A stretch of DNA of 64,000 nucleotides from contig NC_047080.1 in assembly GCF_902459465.1 (NCBI RefSeq), positions 12,250,866 through 12,314,865 on the forward strand, in the 5' to 3' direction. The notes beneath the pieces were generated by a model, which searched no databases, was not told where the DNA came from, and worked only from the letters and a program-made list of their open reading frames with translations. How positions within the stretch are numbered: position 1 is the stretch's first letter; each line of letters begins with the position of its first letter. Positions 11,099-24,000 of the stretch are shown here, piece after piece. Source of the DNA: Asterias rubens. Taxonomy: Eukaryota > Echinodermata > Asteroidea > Forcipulatida > Asteriidae. A program made the translations under genes and the position numbers.

Positions 11099-14000
11099 TC
11101 AAGATCTTCTGAGCTAGAGGTCAAAATAATAAAGAGTTCATATTAAACTGTTTTAGTCATCTTCGGTTATTACATCAATTGCTTCATATTTGGTATATAT
11201 CTTGTATATTTGGAGTGCATTCTTTCCAATCGTAAAATACTTTTGACCGGGCGCTTCCATCAGGAAATGTCTTGCATCATAATGTTTATGTATACAGGTT
11301 TAATTGCCTATATCTTGCATTAATGACGAAACGCATAAACATAATAAAAATACTGTCAAAAATACGGCGAATTCGCAAAATAAATTGAAGATTTTTTAAT
11401 TGTGGCGTTAATGTCGAAATTAGGCGGTTATAATCAATGTACGCATAATCAATAGAGGGCGCTGCTCAGAAGGAAATTACGGCTTGATTTCGAGTCTACA
11501 CTAGTCGTCAATGTTTTCATATAATATTATAATTTTTTAGAAACTTACCCAGGTTGATTAAGCTCATCTGGATCAACGTAACCATTATCACTATCATCGC
11601 TGTCGTCAGCTTTCTTCTTAGATTTTCCCTTCTTCTCTTTTTTCTTCTTCTCTTTTTTCTCCTTCTTTGATTTTTCTTTTTTCCTGGAAGAAAAAAAATA
11701 CGAAGGGGCAATAGTTAAACATTACTGTACCGTTCGTGTCCTACTGCGCTTACGGCCCCAGGGCCGCCCATGTCAGAATTGAGCATAATTCTACGTCCAG
11801 TGGGGCTTCATCCATTTCTTGATCAGTATGACAGGAATAATGCAAAATTACCCAGAAATGGGACAAAATGAGGCAGAATAAAACTTCAAGTTAAATTCTT
11901 TGGTGCCATATTTCTGTCGTTGAAATCTGGCTAAGACCCCTGGGACCTGGATTTCGTAAAGCCCGTGGTCATAAACTTTACTAAGCACAGACAAATTGCT
12001 TGCAGAAACTGGTTACCAGCCAAAATTCCATAAAGTTTACATTGTTAAGTAACTGGTGCCCCAGCACTCATTTTGTTTAGCAAAGAAATTTGTAATGCGG
12101 GTAGTTTCAGAGTTTCCACTGCCGAGAACGCCAGCTCGGGCGACACTGCCTTAGACAGAAGGGTCAGGTTTGAGGAAATTATTTTACAATTATTATCACC
12201 GACAATCGGTTTGAGCATAATTATTTCTACTTATTACTTTTCTTTAGATGATCCGTCGACCTCTTCATATATGTGTTCATCTTCATCGTCTTTCGCTTTG
12301 TCATGCCTTGGACTAAATCGTAAACAAAAGGTACCATATCAATTTGACTGCATGTATTTAAATTACCATGGAGAAATCAAGAATTGGTCGTGAGAATTGA
12401 GGTAAACCCCTCCCGGATCCCCAGTACGAGCAATGATTTAAAAATCGTGCTCAGTTTTGGCTAGCCTGAACATCTGACGTCACACATCACCTTTGACCTC
12501 GTATCACTACACACGGCGTTTGTGGTTCTAGAGATTATCAGTTAAATCCAACGTACATGTGTATTATTATACGTGTCCACACCCTTGCGATTAAGGACAG
12601 GGACTTCTATGAGTTGGCTAATTTAGCCAGACAACCCTCAAATTGAAGCAAGAAAGGGGGTGCGTGTTTTTTATTCCAACTATTCAATTCAATTAAGAAA
12701 ATTAATAGCTCAACGCGAAAAACCTTTTCAATACAATCGTAAATATATCGTGTCTACTTACGGAGTCTTGGGTGGGCGTGAACTACTCTTCGATGAATCT
12801 TTCCTGAAAAAAAAACAAGAAAGGAAACTAATTCTGTTTAAAAACCACAGGGACAGAACTTTAAAATGGCTGGGTCACGGGATCGATCCCAGTGTGGGTC
12901 TTTGGGACGGAAGGTGGCAGCAGACTTACCGGGTAAGTAGTCCATTTGTTTATGGTAATTCGCGCGTTCTCAGAACTACGTAAACACTGGAAAATATTAC
13001 CTGGTAAGTCTGCTGCCACCTAGCGTAACTTTCTAAAGTCTCACAATCAATTTAATTGTTCATTATATAAAATAAATAATTTGCTTTGTCGAGCATCTCA
13101 TAATATTATACAACACAATTGAGGCTCTACCGATAGGAAATCTTATGTTGTGTAGTACAAACCGATAATTGAAGACAGTGAATGAGAATTGGACCAGAGA
13201 ACGTGATATCGATAGCACCCTCTAGGGTGTAGAGTATTACTTACCCGAAAGCAAACCTCTGTATGAAAACAACCACTCCACCCGTTACCAGTGTAATAGT
13301 TATACCAATTACGATTCCGATTATAGGTGGCGATGATCCGCCTATGTATTTTGAAGAGAAAAACAACAACACCTTAACAAACTTTATGCACACAATACAT
13401 AATTTTAAGTTGAGCTCCCGCTCCTCTCCTTGGCTGATCTTCAGCAGCTGTGCATCATAGTTTTAAGATGGCGGCTTGGTGACGTCACTACATAACTTGG
13501 TGTATAGGGCTATGCATTTTTTCCAAGCAATGTTCCTCTCTCGAGTGGCGTATACGCAACTATTTAAACCAAACATATTATTGGTGGAGTACTTTTTTTG
13601 TTCTTTTATTATCTTTTCTGAAAAATTGTACTTAATGAACACAGAAACCCTTCTACACAAAAGTGAATGACCACCACCAGGACTTTGGTGGCCATTCTGG
13701 ATCTGGATCTTGATAGATATTCTGACATAGCTCACATTATTAGAACTAAACAAGAAGTGTGTTCGGTGTGGTTAATGGTCTTATTGTCCATGATGGATAT
13801 GATGTCTGGTGGTGTGTTCCACTCTTTAACAACTGTTTAGGGTCAAGGATTATGAATGACTCTTTAGGAGTATTTGGAAGCATTGTATCATTGCATTGTG
13901 TAGTGTAAAGACACAAGTAATGTATAAAGTTTCCATTATTGTAAAACTATTTTCTTAAGGACATAACTCTCACCTCTGCATGCAAGTTTAGCCTCTAGAT

Positions 14001-14801
14001 AGTTGCGGCTCTTGCAGTCGATTCCAAGACATCGTTGCCATTCAGGTTCGTTCGACTCGCAATCTGACGGGTCTTCACAATGCTGATTAAGCGTCTTGAA
14101 TCCAATCCCGCATGAGACATTGCACTCACTCCAATCCTCGAATAAAACAGTATTGACGAGGCTATAATCACCCCCATCACCAAATAGCGAAGCAGGATCT
14201 AAACCACCATCCGCGTCTCGTTTCGATCTCACATTTTTCGGATGCTTCTTGGTTCCATTTCCTTCGTGTCTGGCACTCTCAAGGAGAGCAAGCCTTTCCG
14301 TCAGACTAGGTAGTTTCTTAGGGTTTAAATCGCCCGTGTCTAGCGGGATACCTCCGCTGGCTGATAGGCCCTCCAATATTTCATCGACTGTCATGCGTTG
14401 ATCATGATGCAGTTCGGAATCTCGCGTTTCTTTTTCTACAAAATGAAAGAAAATAATAAGATAAAGCCTAAGGCCCATATAAACACAAAAACGTGCTCAG
14501 CAAAGAAAAACATTGTTTGGCAAAAACTGGGTAGGCCTTCCAGTCCTAATTCCATTAAGTTAACATTGTTGCAACTAGGCACTCAATTTTTGCTTGTCAA
14601 CAAAATGAATGTTGTCAAGTAGAAGTTTCTGTTCAAAAGCTTTATGAAGTTGAGCCCTGCGGATCTTTGAAATTTTGAACTATGTTGTACAAAACTCGAC
14701 CTACTTTTTCTGTTTGATGGGTTGCCGGATGCAATTTCCATACAGCATACAATGGCAAGGAGAATAGTCCAAGTAAACGGGGGATGGCCGTCTGTCTTCA
14801 T
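11099..14801 (-). CDS. Single-pass TSP1-repeat membrane protein with SH2-motif tail (7 exons)
   Basis: Exons on the minus strand: 14801-14705, 14435-13974, 13341-13245, 12803-12762, 12312-12238, 11683-11549 and a tentative last exon 11108-11099. The model encodes 305 residues and all phases fit. A signal peptide covers about residues 1-26. A charged propeptide-like region ends at the furin-type site RSKR (102-105). One thrombospondin type-1 repeat follows (134-173; WSECNVSCG, six cysteines). The membrane segment is about 193-213 (IIGIVIGITITLVTGGVVVF). The cytoplasmic tail has a proline-rich RPPKTPPPR, an acidic block with HIYEEV (Tyr248), a long Lys/Glu block and a terminal NGYVDPDEL (Tyr293). 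YEEV resembles the pYEEI class bound by Src-family SH2 domains. I do not recognise an orthologue. The start is the internal Met before the hydrophobic stretch; an upstream in-frame ATG at 14912 would add 37 residues. The last exon is the weakest part; a downstream acceptor would give a longer basic tail. Confidence 0.68.
11937..12070. mobile_element. Partial family-D inverted-repeat element
   Basis: It shares words such as CTAAGCACA, AAATTGCTT and AACTGGTTACCAGCC with the fuller family-D copies (for example 33925-34172). It lies in an intron of the TSR receptor-like gene. The ends are poorly defined. Confidence 0.4.
12913..13020. mobile_element. Inverted-repeat element, family B (GGTGGCAGCAGACTTACC)
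   Basis: It starts GGTGGCAGCAGACTTACC and ends with the reverse-complement tip GGTAAGTCTGCTGCCACC, 108 bp in all, non-coding. Similar pairs occur at 36795-36888, and fragments at 46366-46390 and 57834-57900. It sits in the intron between the membrane-segment exon and the next exon of the TSR receptor-like gene. Confidence 0.85.
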
Positions 14802-16617
14802 TTGGTTCTCAGCTGACGAGATCACATTATTTGTACATGTTTGTCCCCCAAAACGTAGATGAGTTTCTGCACTGGAAATTGTGTGGACATCAAACCTTCG
14901 TGCATCATTCACAAACCGCTTTTTTGTTGTCGAAAAAATTCGATATTTATGCGTGAAGCCTCTGCGTTGGACGCATTGCTGCGTGTGACGCGCTCAAACC
15001 GCAACATTTGTTGTATATTATTCATTTTATTGGGCTTACTTGCATCAAGTAAGGAACAAACAATTCTGAGATAAATGCAAAGAAAAAAGCTTAAAGATAC
15101 AAGCAAGAAACAAAGTCGCGACTTGGAATATAGATGTTATACAGTCCAGCTAATTATAAGAGTGAACACGAATGTGCCGTTTAATGCCCAAATATATAAA
15201 TAACACTAAATATTATTGATTCTGCAATGAGGATTGTGTTTACAAGAGGGTGTGCGTCTGCAAAATACGCGCTAAGAGTTCAAAGGTGCACGCGTGACGG
15301 TTGGTACGCACCACGCGTGGTTGGTAGTGGTTGGTTGTTTTTTATTTTTTTTATTTGTTGGTTGAAGGTTGGCCGGCTCTGGAGTGGGCAGGTTGGTTGA
15401 TGTTTTGTGAATATTCTTTAACCCGGGTATTAAAACACGACTGCTTCAAATATTATCAGAAACAGTGCAACACAAATAAAAAGGTTTTTTTTTAAACCAG
15501 ATACATCAGTTCAAACAACATGGCCATGTTTATTTATACATAAAACACTTGTCAATAAACGTATTTACTTGTTTAATGTTTGTTTTAACTAGAGCTGGAT
15601 GTTAACCTAAACGGTTTAAATCATTACATTGTATTTAACTCCTTGACTCGGTTTGTTTGGGTTTTGTTGTTTGTTTTTTTAAAAACTACTTTACCAGTGG
15701 TCTCAAGTTGAGGTTCTAGAATGTGTACTTAATAATTATTATGATAACTAGTTGCATAATTGTATACATGTAAACCATGCAAAAAAGGCATAAATCACAA
15801 TTTATTCCTCCTACTGTCTCAACATTTCCATTAAGTTTATCCACTGTGGTTTTGAATGATAATAAAACACCAGCCTGGAATATGATATCATGTAGTGAAT
15901 GCATATACACAGTACAAAGTCAACCCTCCTACTGTCTGACCACTCATTATCGTCAACTGTGATTTTAAATGATGCACTCTGCCAGCACAATGAACATGCT
16001 TGTTGAAGGTTATTGAATGCAAAATGCGCTCTTTATTACCATAAATAAAAAAAAAAGATTACCATCAAGTAAGACTTAACCATAAATGAACATTATTGTC
16101 TACTTTATTCAATAAGTTCGCTCTACTTTTTAAAGAATTAGCCATCCGTTTGTGAAACAACTTTGCCTCTCTTATTGTTTAAAAGTTAAACTGGTGTTTG
16201 AAGGAACACTGATGGCTCAGGGTTGTTTTCAAAATGGACCAAGATTCTTCCCTAAAAGTAACACTCATATGGACATCACCAGGTAAGGACAATCCAATGA
16301 CTCGTTACAGACTTATCTGCATACATTTTTACAAATTGATTCAAGAAATCAACATTATTATTAGCAATGCCTGGGCGTTATGAGACGATTGTACAGAAAT
16401 GAATGGTTTCTACAGGGTTAAGATGAAGAATGACGTCTACAAGATGAATGCCACTGATGATCAAGGCCAATGCCACACACCATGACATCCAAGCTGTTCC
16501 CTGGCAAGCTTACATTCGATAAATACTTCATTTTGATTTTTATGCAGTTCTTGCCACATGTCAACTTATCGACATTGTGTTTATATTTACAGTAAATATA
16601 AAAAGAGAATGATGAAC
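14802..16617. other. Intergenic between TSR receptor-like gene and PTGES2
   Basis: No coding sequence recognised. It includes a dispersed 116-bp-family repeat (15775-15965) and the presumed PTGES2 3' UTR. A minus-strand AATAAA lies at 16037-16032, about 580 bp past the stop codon, and is a candidate poly(A) signal. Confidence 0.5.
15775..15965. repeat. Dispersed copies of the 116-bp repeat unit
   Basis: About one and a half diverged units. Blocks such as ACAGTACAAAGTCAACCCTC, CTACTGTCTGACCA and ATCCACTGTGGTTTTGAATG match the array at 28675-29560. It is not tandemly amplified here. Confidence 0.75.
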
Positions 16618-19451
<2,834 letters not shown>

Positions 19452-19596
19452 TCATTCTTCTTATCTCAGGATTGGTTGATTTTTGAGACAGAATTGCACA
19501 TTAATAGTTGGCCAAGCCATGTAGATAGTTTTATGGAAAGTGGGAAAAAATTACAAGTCTATAAATATAATAGTGTCACTCAAGCCTACCATTTAA

Positions 19597-19949
19597 AGCC
19601 ATTGGACCCTTTCGGTAAACAGTATTGTCCAAGGCCCACACTTCGTGTATCACAACTTCTATATCTAATAACAAACCTGTGAAAATTTGGGCTTAATCGG
19701 TCAGGAGTCGGTCGGGAGAAAATAACGGAAAACCCACCCTTGTATCCGCGCGTTTCGCCGTGTCATGACATGTGTTTAAAATAAATTCGTAATTCTCGTT
19801 AACGAGAATTGATATTGTTTTACTGTTTTCTCAAAAAGTAAAGCATTTCATGGAATAATATTTCAAGAGAAGTATTTCACCACTACCTTCTGTAAACCCT
19901 GTAAGTTATTTGTAAATCTGTGAACCGAAAGGGTCCAATGGCTTTTAAA
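19597..19949. mobile_element. Inverted-repeat element, family C
   Basis: Left end AAAGCCATTGGACCCTTTCG, right end CGAAAGGGTCCAATGGCTTT, separated by about 310 bp of non-coding DNA with a central perfect palindrome (ATTCTCGTTAACGAGAAT). Related copies with TTTAAAGGCAGTGGACACT-type ends are at 44280-44669, 45232-45503 and 48645-49022. Confidence 0.88.
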
Positions 19950-20439
19950 AAAAAAAGTATTGTAACATTTTTTGTTTTACACTTTCTTCAGAACGAAAAT
20001 TACTATTGATTGAAACATGATAATGTCATGGAACATTGTCAACAACAAATAACGGTTCATTATTCAATCAACTACTACCCGCCACAGGCTAATTAAAGTC
20101 ATTCTAATTTGTACAACCCGGGCGCCCGTCGGAAGACACATGGACCACGCCTGCTTGCAAGTGATGAGACCATGGAGGAATGCATTTCCTCCATAATGAG
20201 ACATAATGCAATTATTTCAACTCGAAGTTTCGACCAGTTTCGACCGATGATAATTATTCATCGTCTTGAACAACCCCAAATTATTTTACTGACGTGCGAC
20301 CTAGTCAGTTTCCCTTATTGTGGTTTATAATTGGATTCGTAATCAAAAGTTGCATCACAATTCCTCCCTTGGCGTTCGATATTAATTTTTATACGACAAG
20401 TAAAGCCCGAATGGCTTCTGACTTGCGCCTTCGGGGAAG

Positions 20440-20545
20440 ATTATTGACAAAAATAGGGAGACCGCAAACATTTGGTCAAGATAGTGCAGTATGAACCAGT
20501 GGTCGCGGGTTCACATCCCACTCTCACAAACCGCTTTGTTCAACA
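20440..20545 (+). mobile_element. SINE-like segment
   Basis: The phrase GACAAAAATAGGGAGACCGC and a B-box-like GCGGGTTCACATCCCACTCT recur in similar order near 34615-34770 and, reversed, at 60300-60445. It is a degraded tRNA-derived repeat. Confidence 0.5.
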
Positions 20546-21064
20546 CTTGTTTCCGAAAACAGAAAACCCTGCATGTAGTTGAATAAGTAAATTTCAACAG
20601 AGGGCGCGCTTGACAAGATGAATGAAAAATCTCCAGACTGGTACCCAGTGTTGTTAAGCAGATAATAACGACATGCTAAATCGGAACCCGAACATAATGG
20701 CAGTTCATAACAAAATAATTGCACAGTAATCCTGCCACTGCAAAGTCACTTTTGCCCTGTAAACTGTGGACCCCTTAAACGTCAAAGTTGCTTACTAAAT
20801 GAGTCATTTGATCTTATCTGAGTAGCCACGCAATAAACTGCATTTCGTCAGATTCTCACATGCTATATTCTCCGTTCTTCGACATGTTGTGTTTCTTATT
20901 ATAGGTACCGTAAGTTACGATTTCGTTTTGATTTTGTTTATTTTTGTATTATTTGTTCATTCAAAGTTCAAAGTTACTCACTATATTTATATATATAATT
21001 TATATTAAAATTATCACATGTTTTTGCAGGTTTTCCAAATACTGCTCTATTTTGAAAGGACAAC

Positions 21065-24000
21065 ATGCTGTACGTGTTTATGGTAAACACTGGGTCTATG
21101 CTGACACTGGACATGGCATTAACCATGGAAAGGTACATAGTTGTTTAATTAATTGAACTGACTGCTAGCTAAGGCGGATAATTGTTCCTGACCATGCTGA
21201 CACTTTTTAGTTAATGTCACGTCTGCTTTTTCTCGATTACATACTTGACTTGGTCATGTGTGTTTGTTTGTTTAGATGATCTTCCTGTCAAGGGAACTTG
21301 GCAAACTCCCACATCACAGGGGAATATAAACGCCAAGCTGGCAACAACCAATCTCTCTCATACAAACATTTTGTTAAACGTCTATCATGTTTGTATACAG
21401 ATTACAGGTACAGTCTGTAATGCTCCCAAATTTGACACTGGATCGCCAGATCGAGTCTAGTGATATGTCGGGCTGGTATGGTGGTAAACTGAAGACAGGA
21501 CAAGTCTGGTGATCTTGTGGATTTCCCCCTAAATTTGAGCCCTGTAAAGTGTAACGCTTAAAGAGTGTTTTCACACGTGTAATACATGTAAGGAATGTCC
21601 ATAAAGAAGATAGCATAGAGCTGTGTGTATGTACTGTTTAAATGCTCTGTGTGGATGCACTCACAACATTACAATTACATATTGACCGGCATCTTTGATG
21701 GACTCATATGTAAAGTACACAAGAGTCACGCGCAGCGCATACGTGCATGCACTTTTCACTTGTAAATACCTCAAAGATGGCGGATAATGACGCGTACTGC
21801 AATCCATCTAATGATCTATTGTAGGTTTGCATTTGTGTCTGAAATTAACTGTAGTGTATGTTGAATGTTAAGACAGTAGGAAAGTCAATGAGTTGATTTG
21901 ACGATTTGTTTGTTTTCTTTCTTGATATGACAGTGTACAGAGGCTGCAGGAGACCTTGGCGTTAGAGTATCAGCTCCCTGTGGACAAACAAGTCCTTCTG
22001 ATTAGCGGAGGTCAGAGTCTTGACCCTCACATCAGAGTCTGTAGCTACAGTGCTGGAACGGTAAATTCATCTCAACTTGATCCTTAATCTTAAATAGGCC
22101 CAGGCCTTTATGCTGCGTTTTTGAAAGGGCAAGGGCACCATGACATCCTTGTAAAGGTCCTCGTTGAGGAAATTGTAAATTTCTATTGGAGCATTTCAAG
22201 GGCACAAAAAGTCCAGGGTGCAACAAGGCCATCGCCTTGATTACCTCTGTGAATACCAGACCTGTAGGCCTAAATTCTCATTCAGGAGGTTGTGCAATAT
22301 GAGAACATTTAGTAGTAGGCATGCTCTGTAGAAAATGATGGAATGCTTATCGCTCTGACTTACCTCTCGTTGAGCTGAATATAATGACGAACAGTGGCAG
22401 CCTGTCCATTCTTGTATGCCATGTTTGTAACAGTGGCAGCCTGTCCATTCTTGTATGCCATGTTTGTAACAGTGGCAGCCTGTCCATTCTTGTATGCCAT
22501 GTTTGTAACAGTGGCAGCCTGTCCATTCTTGTATGCCATGTTTGTATACCACAGTACATGTAGGTCTGCCTCAAAACACTGGAAGGGCGGGGTGGGTAAA
22601 AACGCCAACTGCCATTATGTCTGCAAAAATTGAAGGAAAATTTAAAATTGTTTTGGCACTAAAAAATTTCACCATAGGCCTAAAGGCCCGGTCCCACTGC
22701 AGCGATAACGAGAACAATAACGATCACGACGCAAAGAGAACGCGTTCTATTGGTTGAATTGCTTCACGCAAAATACGCACACGCTCATTCAACCAATAGA
22801 ATGCGTTCTCTTGGCGTCGTTATCGTTCTCGTTATCGCTGCAGTGGGACCGGGCCTTTAGTCTGTAAAAAACATCTAATAATAATAATTATAACAAAGAT
22901 TTATAGAGCGCACATATCCACAAAAGTGCTCAGGGCGCTATTACAAAGAAACTTTTTTAAAAAGTATAAAAAAATAAAAACAGATGTCATCAGATGTGAA
23001 GTGGTGAGGAAAAAGTTGTTTATTTTGACTAATTATGTACCATGTCTTTAAATCCCTTATAGGATACCAATCCGATCTTTTTGTTTAGTAAGGGCACCAT
23101 TGAAGCAGCGATCCCACCTATAACATCTATCACACAACAGAGCAGTGAGGAGAAACTCAGATTACAAGTTGAAGGCTTGAAGAACCTTCCTCATAGCTAC
23201 AGTGCTGTCGTGGCACGTACTCAACTAGCCCTGGTAAACATGTAGAGTCTGGCTAACACGGGACAATCACAAAATTGTTAACATTTCACAAGATTTGGCT
23301 TGAAATACATTGATTAAAAGTCACTTGAGTGATTTCCAACACCATTCAGTAACTCAACACCAAACTGTTGGACTCTGATTATGGAGTTTTGCCTGATCCC
23401 ATGAGTGATTTACTAGGATCCTTCCTCATTCTAACAAAACCCAACACCATTATGGTAACTCAGCAGCCAGACTGTTGGATTCTGATTATGGTGGTATGCC
23501 TGATCCCATGAGTGATTTACATACAAGTATCCTTCCTCACTCTCACAAAACCCAACACCATACGGTAACTCAGCACCCAAACTGTTGGACTCTGATTATG
23601 GTGGTTTGGCTGAGCCCATGTAAAGCACAATCAGTTTACAAGTGCAGTCCTCAGTTCAACACCCTACAGTAACTCAACACCAAACTATTGGACTATGGAT
23701 ATGGTGGTATGCCTAATTTCATGTATAAACCAAGTTTACTAGTTCAATCCTCAGTCCAACCAAATAAAAACCAACATGATTCTGATGGGTGTTGTGATTT
23801 GGGAATGCAACACCAATATTTTCTACATTTTTTAGTTTGCATGGGGTTTAGTCATAGAGTCTTATCAAAGGACAAAATATTCTAAGGCTGTTATGTCTTG
23901 TTACATGTGTTAAAACCACTGCTGAATAATACAGCTATTATTGGAGTGAGCCTGAACTTTGTGTATGATATTTTGCTTCTCACTGATAGCAATTCCATGA

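Noticed and set aside
13936-14183. Alternative frame of the TSR exon
   Set aside because: Only the frame with WSECNVSCG and six cysteines is phase-compatible with the signal peptide and TM exons.
22241-22608. Repeat protein with a Trp/Gly/Cys/His motif on the minus strand
   Set aside because: The 39-bp tandem repeat keeps frames open by unit length; it lies in an RB1CC1 intron on the other strand.
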